The position numbers were made by a program, and so were the translations under genes. Below the pieces are notes generated by a model, which did no database searches, was not told the origin of the DNA, and saw only the letters and a list, made by a program, of their open reading frames with translations. 64,000 nt of DNA from positions 124,001 through 188,000 of the forward strand of contig NZ_JABUNR010000008.1 of assembly GCF_013343715.1 (NCBI RefSeq). The letters are read 5' to 3'. Origin of the DNA: Mesobacillus harenae (GTDB lineage: Bacteria > Bacillota > Bacilli > Bacillales > Cytobacillaceae). Positions 54,925-63,553 of the stretch are shown here, in pieces. Every line of letters starts with the position of its first letter. Position 1 is the first letter of the stretch.

Positions 54925-55068
54925 GTGTTGTATTTCGGCTGGAACTCAGTCTCTAGCTTTCCAATCAACGCAGCCGCTAATTCAGCCGTGAACTTTAATA
55001 CAAGTTTAATTTTAAAAAGGCTTTTGTACTGGCACTATTTATTTCTCACATTAAGGGAGGAAAATTAA
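54925..55068 (+). CDS. Possible small leader ORF before napA
   Basis: 47 codons from GTG 54925 (after GCAGGGGGA), ending 2 bp before the napA start, inside the napA RBS zone. The sequence [15 protein letters not shown] ... [15 protein letters not shown] is hydrophobic but unrecognised. It would be coupled to napA if real. Confidence 0.25.
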   Translation: MLYFGWNSVSSFPINAAANSAVNFNTSLILKRLLYWHYLFLTLREEN

Positions 55069-55070
55069 AA

Positions 55071-57611
55071 ATGGAATTATCAAGAAGAACTTTGCTAAAA
55101 GCAACGGCTGTTTCAGCGGCAATGGCGATGGCAGGCTGCAAGTCGAAGGATGCAGTACAGGGAGCCGTTAATGCAAACACGATGGCTGCTGTTGAACCAG
55201 ATGAGTGGAAGGCTTCAGTTTGCCGTTTTTGCGGTACAGGATGTGGGGTGCTTGTTGGAATTAAAGACGGCAAAGTTGTAGCAACTAAAGGTGATCCTGA
55301 AAATCGTTCGAACAAGGGGCTAAATTGTATTAAGGGCTACTACATAGGAAAAATTTTATTCGGAAAGGACAGGCTGACAAAACCCCTTATACGCGAGGAT
55401 AAAAGCAAAAAGGGAACAATGGACGGATTTCGTGAGGCAACCTGGGATGAAGCTCTTACACTTGTAGCAAGCAAGCTGAAGGAAGCACATGAAACAGATC
55501 CAAAATCGATTGCATTCTGGGGCTCGGGGCAGCAGACGATTATGGAAGGGTATGCATCCGTTAAGCTATGGAAAGCAGGACTCTTAAATAACAATATTGA
55601 TCCTAATGCCCGTCTCTGTATGGCAAGTGCAGTTGCAGGGTTTATGACTACGTTCCAGTCGGATGAACCTATGGGATCATACCGTGATCTTGATGAGGCT
55701 GATGTATTTGTCACATGGGGAGCGAATATGGCAGAAATGCATCCTGTATTGTATTCCCGTCTAACCGCAAGAAAGCTCTCTGCAGTAGGGACTGTTCATT
55801 ATGATCTTACTACAAGGCGTTCAAGAACTTCCGAAACCGCTGATGTAATAATGGAATTCAGGCCACAAACTGACCTGGCAATTGCAAATGCAATAGCTAA
55901 TTTCCTGATTCAAAATGAGTTATATGATAAAAAATTTGTAAATGAACATGTCCAATTTAAAGCGGGAACGGAAAATCTGGGGCATACCTATGAAGATAAC
56001 TACGAGGCAACTGAGATAGGTAAAACAGCAGACTTGGATTGGAATATATCTTTTGATGAATATAAGAAGATGGTCAGCTTTTACACATTGGAAAAAGCAG
56101 CAGAGATCTCGGGAGTTGCTGCAAAGGATATAGAGGCACTGGCAAAAGAATTTGCCGATCCAAACCGCAAAATCATGTCTTTATGGACTATGGGAATGAA
56201 TCAGCATACCAGAGGTACCTGGATCAACAATCTAGTTTATAATCTTCATTTACTAACCGGGAAAATCAGCAAGCCTGGTAATGGACCGTTTTCGCTGACT
56301 GGACAGCCTAGTGCCTGTGGGACTGCAAGGGAGGTTGGAGTTTTCTCTCATAGGCTTCCGTCAGATTTGGTTGTTAAAAATCCGGAACATCGGCGTTATA
56401 CAGAACTAATATGGAATCTGCCAAAGGGCTACCTGGATCCAATAGAAAACCCAGGCTATCATACAGTCAAAATGTTCCGTGAATTAGGAAATGGCAATGT
56501 TAAATTCCTATGGAGCATGTCCAATAACTGGGGACAGACCATGCCTAAATTAAACCGGTTCAGGGGCAATGATAAAGATGGAAAGGGTGTTATTGACGGC
56601 TTTATTGTCGTTTCTGAGGTTTATCCAACCCGTTCGACGGAACTGGCTGATGTTGTATTTCCAGCAGCAATGTGGGTAGAGCGCGAAGGGCAATTTGGTA
56701 ATGCAGAGCGTAGGACTAGCATATTTGAAAAATGTGTAGACGCACCCGGAGAGGCAAAATGGGACCTATGGGTGATCGTGCAAGTTGCCAAACGTGTACT
56801 TGAAGGAAAAACGATTGGTGACAAACCAGCATTTGAAGTTTTATTTGGAAGTATATGGGATAAAACGAAGAATGACATGATTGAGGATCAGCGTCAGGTT
56901 AATAAAATACTGTGGGATGAATATCGTTCCTTTACAAATCCTCATGAGCATCCTAATCAAGAAGTGCAGGAGTTAGGATTTAAACTTAAGCTGAAAGCGA
57001 AGCAAATGGCTCCATATGAAGAATATATAAAGCAGCATGGCATTTGTTGGCCTGTCCGCAATGTAAACGGCGCTTGGGTAGAAACAAGCTGGCGCTACGC
57101 CAATGGAAAGCAAGCTGATGGATTTGACCAAATTGGGGTAGAAGAGTTTGGTAAAGCTGGAAAGTACGACAATATCGATTTTTACAAGTCTACCGACCAC
57201 CGTCCGACCGTCTTTTTCAGGCCTTTCGAGGACGCAGCTGAAATTCCTGATAAAGAATATCCATTCTGGCTGAATACAGGGCGGGTCCTTGAACATTGGC
57301 ATAGCGGTACTATGACAAGAAGAGTTCCAGAACTTCACAAAGCTGTACCAGAAGCTTTATGTGAAATCCATCCAGATGACGCAATGGCATTGGGAGTTGT
57401 AACAGGCAACATGGTTAAGGTAGTTTCAAGACGAGGGGAAGTCACGGTAAAGGCTACTACAAAAGGGCGGGGGAACCCTCCGAAAGGTATGGTATATGTA
57501 CCTTTTTTCGCAGAAGAAACGTTAATTAACCTAGTGACTCTGGACGCATATTGTCCAATATCTAAACAGCCAGACTTTAAAAAATGCGCTGTAAAAGTTG
57601 AAAGAGTATAA
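55071..57611 (+). CDS. napA: Periplasmic-type nitrate reductase catalytic subunit NapA
   Basis: Molybdenum bis-MGD enzyme reducing nitrate to nitrite outside the membrane. 846 residues, close to E. coli NapA, which it follows throughout ([51 protein letters not shown]). The [4Fe-4S] cysteines are C51, C54, C58 and C86, the electron-transfer Lys is K88, and C183 is the expected Mo ligand. The N-terminus has a twin-arginine motif SRRTLLK and a lipobox M-A-G-C23, suggesting Tat export and lipid anchoring. RBS AAGGGAGGAAAA. It leads napABDF. Confidence 0.95.
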   Translation: MELSRRTLLKATAVSAAMAMAGCKSKDAVQGAVNANTMAAVEPDEWKASVCRFCGTGCGVLVGIKDGKVVATKGDPENRSNKGLNCIKGYYIGKILFGKDRLTKPLIREDKSKKGTMDGFREATWDEALTLVASKLKEAHETDPKSIAFWGSGQQTIMEGYASVKLWKAGLLNNNIDPNARLCMASAVAGFMTTFQSDEPMGSYRDLDEADVFVTWGANMAEMHPVLYSRLTARKLSAVGTVHYDLTTRRSRTSETADVIMEFRPQTDLAIANAIANFLIQNELYDKKFVNEHVQFKAGTENLGHTYEDNYEATEIGKTADLDWNISFDEYKKMVSFYTLEKAAEISGVAAKDIEALAKEFADPNRKIMSLWTMGMNQHTRGTWINNLVYNLHLLTGKISKPGNGPFSLTGQPSACGTAREVGVFSHRLPSDLVVKNPEHRRYTELIWNLPKGYLDPIENPGYHTVKMFRELGNGNVKFLWSMSNNWGQTMPKLNRFRGNDKDGKGVIDGFIVVSEVYPTRSTELADVVFPAAMWVEREGQFGNAERRTSIFEKCVDAPGEAKWDLWVIVQVAKRVLEGKTIGDKPAFEVLFGSIWDKTKNDMIEDQRQVNKILWDEYRSFTNPHEHPNQEVQELGFKLKLKAKQMAPYEEYIKQHGICWPVRNVNGAWVETSWRYANGKQADGFDQIGVEEFGKAGKYDNIDFYKSTDHRPTVFFRPFEDAAEIPDKEYPFWLNTGRVLEHWHSGTMTRRVPELHKAVPEALCEIHPDDAMALGVVTGNMVKVVSRRGEVTVKATTKGRGNPPKGMVYVPFFAEETLINLVTLDAYCPISKQPDFKKCAVKVERV

Positions 57612-57626
57612 ATGGGGGGTTAGGTA

Positions 57627-58034
57627 ATGAAGAAGGAATATTTATTTCTGGCTGGATTTATTATTGTACTTGCAGCGGCTATACTGGTGTCCAATGATTT
57701 TCAATCTGATCAAACGACAACTGAAAAACCTCCTGCAGCTGAGGCTACTGAACAGGAAGTTCTCGTTCAATTGACGGAAGAGGGAAGGGAAGATGCCTCA
57801 ACAATGGGCCTTATTGGGGCACCGCCATTACAACATGTGAGTCATATTGACCGCTGGAATCCTGAATTGCGCCATGAAAGTTGCTTGACTTGTCATGCTG
57901 ATGTTTCAACAGGTGCTCCTTCCCCGCCGGCCGACCATTATTATGATGAAGATGTAAAAGGAAACGTTTTTAGAGACAATTGCATTCAATGTCATGCAGA
58001 GCAAAGTGCTGTAAAGACGACATGGAAGAACTAG
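57627..58034 (+). CDS. napB: Dihaem cytochrome c NapB, electron-transfer subunit
   Basis: Passes electrons to NapA. 135 residues with an N-terminal helix (LFLAGFIIVLAAAILV) that likely anchors it in the membrane outside the cell. Two CxxCH haem sites: CLTCH near residue 91 and CIQCH near 121. HVSHIDRWNPELRHESC and HYYDEDV supply likely axial His ligands, as in NapB. RBS GGGGGGT, 15 bp after the napA stop. A partner NapC quinol dehydrogenase is missing here. Confidence 0.88.
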   Translation: MKKEYLFLAGFIIVLAAAILVSNDFQSDQTTTEKPPAAEATEQEVLVQLTEEGREDASTMGLIGAPPLQHVSHIDRWNPELRHESCLTCHADVSTGAPSPPADHYYDEDVKGNVFRDNCIQCHAEQSAVKTTWKN

Positions 58035-58098
58035 AAGAGGTTGATTGATCTGATCTCAAGTAAAAAGGCAGAACGATTCTGTGTTAGGAGGGGTAAAA

Positions 58099-58365
58099 AT
58101 GGTTATTTCTGGAATATATATTAAGACTATCCCCGGTGCTGCCAATTTGGCTGCAGAGGAGCTCGGACAGGTTAATGGAGTTGAAGTTCATTTTATTGAA
58201 CCCTCTGAAAATAAAATTGTCATTACACTGGAAACTGACACAGTTGACAGAAGCTATCGGACAGCAGAAGGCTTCAAGGATATCAGTGGAATACTTGCGA
58301 TATGTCTTGTTTATACCAATTTCGAAGACGAACCGGCTTATCAGAATGGGACAATAACCCAATGA
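58099..58365 (+). CDS. napD: NapA maturation chaperone NapD
   Basis: 88 residues, ferredoxin-fold NapD type. The opening VISGIYIKTIPG and the EVHFIEPSENKIVITLETD strand match the chaperone, which binds the NapA twin-arginine signal and delays export until the cofactor is loaded. ATG 58099 has TAGGAGGGG upstream; the GTG at 58081 is rejected. It overlaps the next gene by 4 bp. Confidence 0.85.
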   Translation: MVISGIYIKTIPGAANLAAEELGQVNGVEVHFIEPSENKIVITLETDTVDRSYRTAEGFKDISGILAICLVYTNFEDEPAYQNGTITQ

Positions 58366-58916
58366 CTGAAGAGCTTACCCGCAGAGCGTACCTCTCTTTG
58401 AATTTGAGTGCAGCTGTTGGATTTCTAGGAAATCTTATCGCCCCTCAGCTCCAGATGGAAAGGAACTTTTTTAGGCCCCCAGGTGCTTTAGATGAATTGG
58501 AGTTTCTAACATCCTGTACAAGATGCAATTCTTGTGTGGAGGCTTGTCCGGAAAAAAGTATTTCCTTATTTACAAGTAGCAATGGGACAAAACTGATGAA
58601 CACACCCTTTCTGGAACCGAACTTGTCTCCTTGTACGTATTGTGGAAAATGTAGGGACGTTTGTCCAACAGAAGCCTTGAGCAAAATAGGGCTTAAATTC
58701 AATTATGCTATTGGTCATGCAAGGATCAACAACAACAGTTGTATTGCCCTTAAAGGTGTAATATGTGATTATTGTGAGCAATCTTGTCCCATCGAAGGGG
58801 CTTTGGTTTTTCAAAAGGGTAAACCAGTTATCAGTGAGAATCTATGTAATGGGTGTGGGATTTGTGTAGCTCACTGTATATCAGAAGATAAAGGGATTTT
58901 TATAACTTTGCCTTAA
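58362..58916 (+). CDS. napF: 4Fe-4S ferredoxin-type protein NapF
   Basis: 184 residues, cytoplasmic, involved in NapA cluster or cofactor loading in other systems. Four cysteine clusters: CTRCNSCVEACP (near residue 51), CTYCGKCRDVCP (near 90), CDYCEQSCP (near 135) and CNGCGICVAHC (near 163). The N-terminal LTRRAYLSL echoes NapF, though it could be misread as a Tat motif. NapG is an alternative name, but no NapH partner is present. ATG overlaps the napD stop (ATGA). Last gene of the operon. Confidence 0.85.
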   Translation: MTEELTRRAYLSLNLSAAVGFLGNLIAPQLQMERNFFRPPGALDELEFLTSCTRCNSCVEACPEKSISLFTSSNGTKLMNTPFLEPNLSPCTYCGKCRDVCPTEALSKIGLKFNYAIGHARINNNSCIALKGVICDYCEQSCPIEGALVFQKGKPVISENLCNGCGICVAHCISEDKGIFITLP

Positions 58917-58960
58917 GTTTGTTTGCAAGAGAAAACATTTTACAGGTGCGTCATCATAAT

Positions 58961-58995
58961 AACGCCTATTCAATTAATTTGGATGGGTGTTTTTT
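58961..58995 (+). terminator. Terminator of the nap operon
   Basis: AACGCCTATTC / GGATGGGTGTT stem with wobble pairs, then TTTTTT. Confidence 0.7.
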
Positions 58996-59181
58996 ATATT
59001 CCAGAAAGATTGATTATTATTGGGAAATCCTATACGTTGTGTGGTCTAATCAAACCATTTCTTAGATTAGGGATAAAAAGATGACCCCTGTATAATCAGA
59101 GATCATCTATTAAAAGATGCATAGGTTATTTAAAAAATAGCTTTTAGAAGGATATAGTTGATAAATCCTGAAGTCTTCGTT

Positions 59182-59346
59182 TTAAAATTTACTTAAAATC
59201 CAGTCCCCAACTACCCCGCCTAGATACACGCCGACAATACCTAAAACACCAGCTAACACAGGTGGAGCTGGAAGAGGCAGTCTGAAAAATTTAAACAATA
59301 TGCCGACCATTAAACCAGCAATTACTGCTAGAATTAACTCTCTCAT
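59182..59346 (-). CDS. XapX domain small membrane protein
   Basis: 54 residues, two membrane helices: MRELILAVIAGLMVGILFKF and GVLGIVGVYLGGVVGDWIL, with the PLPAPPVLAG turn between them that marks the XapX (DUF1427) family. Function unknown. Its RBS (AAGGCGGTG) is about 12 bp from the ATG, a bit far. Transcribed against the nap operon. Confidence 0.8.
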   Translation of the reverse strand: MRELILAVIAGLMVGILFKFFRLPLPAPPVLAGVLGIVGVYLGGVVGDWILSKF

Positions 59347-59670
59347 AAGTACAAGTACACCGCCTTTAAATTAATTGGGTGACACTATATTTGTGTCCTA
59401 TGTATTCTTTTTTATTCCCTCTACACAGCTGGCCAGGTCAACAGACGTCAGACGACCTGAAGCAGATATTTATTTTAGCATGAAAGCATCAACCTAATAA
59501 AGGAGTTTTTTATTGGAGTAGTATTCGAGTCGGCTACTATTGGTATACGTGCTTAATTTTTAATCATGATTCAACTACTTTCATGGGAATTAATTTTTAA
59601 AGATTAATCCTCTGTGTTTAAATAATGTTAAAATAGGAATTCAGGAAAAATACGGTCGGAGGTTCTTTAG
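59347..59670. other. Non-coding region between XapX and MFS genes
   Basis: No gene. It includes GACAC/GTGTC (59384-59400) and CAGGTC/GACCTG (59434-59459) inverted repeats of unknown role. The MFS gene's RBS CGGAGGT lies at the right end. Confidence 0.4.
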
Positions 59671-60858
59671 ATGGAACAGCTTGAAAGAAAACGTATTATC
59701 GGGCTTCAGGGATTTTACCTATTTGCATTTTTTGGATTCGGTGGTTTGTTCCCTCTATTAAGTGTTTATTTAAGCGATGTTGAGAATCTAAACGGCTATC
59801 AAATTGGCGTTGTAATGTCAATAAGTCCTATAATAATGATTTTTTTTCAGCCAATATGGGGAATATTGGCAGATGTCACCAATTCACCAAAAAAACTGCT
59901 TACGCTCGCAACATTTTTAACAGGGATATTTGGCCTGGGCTTTTTGTTTTTTGGTGATTATTATTGGTTTATTGCAATAGCAATTCTTGTTGCTATTTTT
60001 CAAAGTGCTATTATCCCGCTGTCAGACAGTATTTCACTAAGATATACTAGCAGGGTAGGTGTGAATTATGGCAACATCAGACTTTTTGGTTCGCTCGGAT
60101 TTGGAATGGCAGTGTTTATTATGGGAAGGCTGTCAGAGCAGAATCCATCCGTTATTTTCTATGGGTTCTTTATAACATTAACTTTAGCCTCCCTTTTGGC
60201 ATTCTGGCTTCCGCAAGAATTGGCTGTAGAAAAGGCACAGCTGTTATCGGGAATAAAGGAGATTTTACGTATTAAGAAATTTCTTGTTTTTCTTGTTATA
60301 ACATTTTTGATATTTGGCCCAAATCTAGCTAATAATGTTTATTTTGGATTGTTTGTTGAAGATAGAGGGGGTACATATACGGGTATAGGAATTGCTTTTC
60401 TTATAGCTGTTCTTTCTGAGGTGCCTTTTATGCGTGTTGCTGGGGCCTGGATACGGCGCCTTGGTCTTTTGCAAGTTGCTGCAATTGCCGGTGTAGTATC
60501 CCTGTTACGGTGGCTGTTTTATTTCACAGAGCCTAGTATTGCATTGATTTATGGATCAGCAGTTATCCAAGGTTTTTCTTTAGGTCTTTTTATCCCTGCT
60601 GGACTTCAGTATATTAGGGATATAACGCCTATTAAAATGACGGCAACCGCTATTACGCTATACTCTGCAATCGGGAATGGTCTTGGTAACTGGTTCAGTA
60701 CGTTTGTTGGCGGCATCATCTTTGAAGAGATCAATATTTATGCTGTTTATTTATTTTTCGCTTTCTTAGCATTTCTAGGAGTATTATCCACATTATGGCT
60801 TCTGAAAATGGAATCACGAGAGGCAGAGGCTAGTTCTCTCGGTATGACTATCAAATAA
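59671..60858 (+). CDS. MFS transporter (PPP/HcaT-like, MFS_1_like)
   Basis: Inner-membrane transporter, 395 residues, twelve predicted helices. IIMIFFQPIWGILADVTNSPKKLL near residue 65 is the family variant of the loop 2-3 signature, and SLRYTSRVGVNYGNIRLFGSLGFG near 130 is characteristic of the LacY/HcaT-related branch. Substrate unknown; relatives carry phenylpropionate, nucleosides or sugars. Possible link to acid catabolism at the other end of the window is only thematic. Confidence 0.8.
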   Translation: MEQLERKRIIGLQGFYLFAFFGFGGLFPLLSVYLSDVENLNGYQIGVVMSISPIIMIFFQPIWGILADVTNSPKKLLTLATFLTGIFGLGFLFFGDYYWFIAIAILVAIFQSAIIPLSDSISLRYTSRVGVNYGNIRLFGSLGFGMAVFIMGRLSEQNPSVIFYGFFITLTLASLLAFWLPQELAVEKAQLLSGIKEILRIKKFLVFLVITFLIFGPNLANNVYFGLFVEDRGGTYTGIGIAFLIAVLSEVPFMRVAGAWIRRLGLLQVAAIAGVVSLLRWLFYFTEPSIALIYGSAVIQGFSLGLFIPAGLQYIRDITPIKMTATAITLYSAIGNGLGNWFSTFVGGIIFEEINIYAVYLFFAFLAFLGVLSTLWLLKMESREAEASSLGMTIK

Positions 60859-60940
60859 TAAAAAATTCGTTAAAGCTAGGTTTGATAGGCTATGCTCTTT
60901 TACGTGTCAATTTTAAAATATAAAGTCAGGATGGACAAGC

Positions 60941-61117
60941 CGCTTCTTTGTCGGAGCCTCCAGTTTGCTCGTATCTAAACGGTCGTCTTTGCTTTTCGTT
61001 GTCCAGCTCCGCCTCCCAGAAACTCGGCAAACTTCAACTCCTCCTTCAGAAGCAAAGGACGCTTCTTTGTCGGAGCCTCCAGTTTGCTTCGTTTCTAAAC
61101 GGTCGTCTTTGCTTTTT
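60941..61117 (-). repeat. Dispersed repeat, two copies around a spacer
   Basis: CGCTTCTTTGTCGGAGCCTCC... at 60941-60996 and again at 61060-61117, separated by a 63-bp spacer containing CTCCTCCTTCAGAAGC. In reverse orientation this is the same element as the T-box insertion at 17624-17787. A 98-codon frame over it is not a gene. Confidence 0.78.
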
Positions 61118-61204
61118 TTATCATAATCTTTTTTTTTTGACAGATAATAAGAATGTTTGTTTTAGCTTGATTCAGGAGGAGGAGTCGCCCCATTATGGGG
61201 TTTA

Positions 61205-61353
61205 TAGGATTTTGCTGAACTTGCAAGGGTTACTTTGTAGCTGAGTTTCAAACTTTAGTTAATTATACTGGAGATGTAGATCCTCGTACTTTGATTGAGG
61301 ATGTAGTTAAAAATGCGAAGCCAGAAATTGAAGAATTGGAAAAACTGTTATAA
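61205..61353 (+). pseudogene. Possible relic of a gene 3' end
   Basis: The frame ending at TAA 61351-61353 reads VAEFQTLVNYTGDVDPRT then ... KPEIEELEKLL, protein-like and acidic, but there is no start or RBS and a stop lies upstream. Unrecognised fragment. Confidence 0.25.
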
Positions 61354-61369
61354 GAACATCGAGTTAACT

Positions 61370-61600
61370 GCCGCCTACCCCCCTGGCGAGCGAATGCAGG
61401 GCTAGAGCAAGTTCCTCATGGAGCTCGCTTGTGCTTGCCAACACCCTTTCAAAGGATTTAGCAGCCGGACTGGTCAGTTACAGCGGTGTTTTGGGTCAGA
61501 GTCCCAAGGGAAGGTATTGCATCCATGTACGGGCAGTTCCATAAGAAAAAAGCCCAGTATGCAATAAGGTGCCTTAAGTTATTGGAAGAAAATGGATAGC
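61370..61600. repeat. Repeat-like / decayed region
   Basis: GC-richer than its surroundings. Both strands hold open, protein-like stretches (VLASTSELHEELALALHSLA on the minus strand; VPREGIASMYGQFHKKKAQ on the plus strand) without starts. I take it as a decayed repeat or relic. Confidence 0.3.
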
Positions 61601-61656
61601 TCATTCCTTCGCCTTTCCATATACCCCCGGCAGACTGTTAACAGGGAGTGAATAAA

Positions 61657-61821
61657 ATGTCAGAACGTGGTGAATTTCAAAGCAATGAGGGTCAATATAA
61701 AATGCCTCCAAGCCTGAGAAAGAAAAGGACCTCCTCTTATCGAGTAGGCTATACTGCAAGCACAGGGAATGAAACAGGAAACAAATCTGAGCCCGGCAAA
61801 AGATCTGATTGGGAAAACTGA
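61657..61821 (+). CDS. Small hydrophilic protein
   Basis: 54 residues, MSERGEFQSNEGQYKMPPSLRKKRTSS ... SDWEN, disordered, mixed charge. RBS ACAGGGAGTG before ATG 61657. It resembles small spore-associated proteins in composition but is not assigned. A bidirectional terminator follows. Confidence 0.55.
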   Translation: MSERGEFQSNEGQYKMPPSLRKKRTSSYRVGYTASTGNETGNKSEPGKRSDWEN

Positions 61822-61825
61822 AATA

Positions 61826-61855
61826 AAAGGCTGCCATACTGCAGCCTCTTATTTT
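61826..61855. terminator. Bidirectional terminator
   Basis: AGGCTGC / GCAGCCT stem (61828-61848) flanked by AATAAA and TTATTTTG; serves the small gene and the minus-strand methyltransferase. Confidence 0.78.
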
Positions 61856-62880
61856 GCTTTAGCTACTATTCCATTATGGACCTTAATATAGCCGGACCTG
61901 AGGATATCAAGGCCATTATCATAGAGGTACAATCCCATCTGCTCAATACTCATTAATTCACGATAAGTATGATTCATCACGTCAGCCATAATTTCGTAGT
62001 AGAGCTTTGATTTAAGCTGTACGCGAGGAGTTGTCATAATGATGTACCCGCCAGGCTTCAAAAATTTCCTATGCCATTCAACTACTTCAGCTTTATGGCT
62101 GTCGGGAAAATGCTCCAGCATTCCAACACTTAGAATGATATCAAATTCCTGGCCAAACGTTAGATTTCGGATGTCATCTACAATGTAATGAATTTCAAAA
62201 TCAGACTTCCGATAAACCTTTTTGCCGCCAGTTAACTGGTTAACTCCAAGAAAAGGGTAGCTTTCAGGGAATTCCGCAAAACGTGTATCCTTACAGTAGG
62301 GGTCGTAATCAACAAAAACAGTTTCACCTCCGGGATACATGGCACTGAGCTGCATTGCTTCGTATCCTTCGGCTGCTCCTAAAAATAATATCCTTGGCTT
62401 CTGGACGTCAAGACCCTCAAAAAGAGCTCTTTTCCCGCGAGGATCCCATATCCCATCTTCCACTCGGTGGGCATAATTCCACAGTTGGATCCGCACAAAA
62501 TCGCCAAGAGCCGCCTTAGTTTCCGTTGGTTTAAACCGGGTCAAGCTGTTAAAAAATGCTTTCTTCTTTTGATCTATTTCGGCTGGGACATCTTTCACAA
62601 ACCATTCATGGAATGACCGGTTAAACATCGTCCAAGATGTATGGGCAGGAAGGTCCTGCTGATTCTCCTTTTCCCACTCCTTCTTTTCCCGTGCGAATGA
62701 AGTCACCTCATAGGGCTTCCCAATTTGAGACCAACTGAGCTGAGACCAATCACTAACCGTATTTAATTTTACAAACTTATTATATTCTTTTTCATTGTAT
62801 TCTCTTAAATCAATTCGAAAACTTGGGGTAAGTTCAGTTTCGGAAAATTCGGTAATTGTATTCCTTTCCACTTCAAGCAT
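61849..62880 (-). CDS. SAM-dependent methyltransferase, 343 residues
   Basis: Class I Rossmann methyltransferase with a long N-terminal region. PRILFLGAAEGYEAMQL near residue 165 is motif I; ETVFVDYDPY is motif II; IILSVGMLEHFPDSHKAEVVEWHRKFLKPGGYIIMTTPRV is motif III with the post-III loop. Residues 1-150 (YNKFVKLNTVSDWSQLSWSQIGKPYEV ... FHEWFVKDVPAEID) look like a substrate-binding domain. Substrate unknown. RBS GGGAGATG. Single gene. Confidence 0.8.
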   Translation of the reverse strand: MLEVERNTITEFSETELTPSFRIDLREYNEKEYNKFVKLNTVSDWSQLSWSQIGKPYEVTSFAREKKEWEKENQQDLPAHTSWTMFNRSFHEWFVKDVPAEIDQKKKAFFNSLTRFKPTETKAALGDFVRIQLWNYAHRVEDGIWDPRGKRALFEGLDVQKPRILFLGAAEGYEAMQLSAMYPGGETVFVDYDPYCKDTRFAEFPESYPFLGVNQLTGGKKVYRKSDFEIHYIVDDIRNLTFGQEFDIILSVGMLEHFPDSHKAEVVEWHRKFLKPGGYIIMTTPRVQLKSKLYYEIMADVMNHTYRELMSIEQMGLYLYDNGLDILRSGYIKVHNGIVAKAK

Positions 62881-63050
62881 GTTATCATCTCCCTGTAACG
62901 GACTTATTAACGTGATTATACATTATTTATCTAAAAATTCAAAAAATAATAAAGAAAGATAAGGTTTAATCTGTGACAACCAGTATATGCATAGAAATTT
63001 GCAGGCATATTTGCTTAAGGTAAATGACTGACAATGGATCCTACAAAAAT

Positions 63051-63086
63051 GAGAAAAAGCACAACCAAGAGTTGTGCTTTTTCTCA
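63051..63086. terminator. Hairpin terminator, bidirectional
   Basis: AGAAAAAGCACAAC / GTTGTGCTTTTTCT, perfect 14-bp stem with a 5-nt loop. It lies just downstream of the minus-strand small ORF at 63108. Confidence 0.8.
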
Positions 63087-63107
63087 CCTATAAGGAGATT
63101 TGCCTTT

Positions 63108-63227
63108 TTAAAGCTTCCCCCGAGATATCGAGCGAGATGGAACAAGGGTGCCTTTCTTTATATAGACAAATCCACCTTCTAGTGCAGAGCCAATGACGAA
63201 TCTTGAAGATGCTGTTAAGACTTTCAT
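63108..63227 (-). CDS. Small hypothetical protein
   Basis: 39 residues, MKVLTASSRFVIGSALEGG then FVYIKKGTLVPSRSISRGKL, with GAGGAGG about 10 bp before the ATG. Basic; unrecognised. The RBS and downstream terminator argue for a real gene. Confidence 0.45.
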   Translation of the reverse strand: MKVLTASSRFVIGSALEGGFVYIKKGTLVPSRSISRGKL

Positions 63228-63336
63228 TGCTTACCAGTCCTCCTCTTTACTATTGGCCTTGCGTTTTTTTATACCCGAATTAGGAGCAGTAAAACTGAGA
63301 CAACATTGATTTCCTTTTTTACTTATTAAAATTGTT
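63228..63336. other. Short non-coding stretch
   Basis: AT-rich; holds the RBS of the small minus-strand ORF and runs into the degenerate repeat. Nothing else seen. Confidence 0.35.
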
Positions 63337-63533
63337 AATTCTTAACAGTGATAATTCGATTGAAGGCGATCTAACGGAATATGCACAGGACCTTTCCCTC
63401 GTGCGTTGCGACTCTGCAAATCAATAAGCGGTGAAAGGGGAGACCCTCTATGCTGCTTTAGTACCGAGGGGGCCCTCCAGACCTTCCCGGGGAAAACGAG
63501 CGCCTGGAACGGAAAGCCAAATTTAACAGAGCC
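63337..63533 (+). repeat. Degenerate copy of the MITE-like element
   Basis: Right end TTTAACAGAGCC is intact, with GAAAACGAGCGCCTGGAACGG before it and GGGGAGACC, TTTAGTACCGAGG blocks inside. The left end has decayed (no GGCTCTG) and target duplication cannot be seen. Confidence 0.7.
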
Positions 63534-63553
63534 TTTACTTAAAGGTAAAGCGT

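Noticed and set aside
55071..57611. Formate dehydrogenase or assimilatory nitrate reductase as identity of the molybdoenzyme
   Set aside because: The whole sequence follows NapA, and napB, napD and napF come next; the Mo ligand is Cys with no in-frame UGA.
60948..61244. 98-codon + strand frame
   Set aside because: Entirely within the duplicated dispersed repeat; Ser/Leu/Cys-rich translation typical of repeat read-through.
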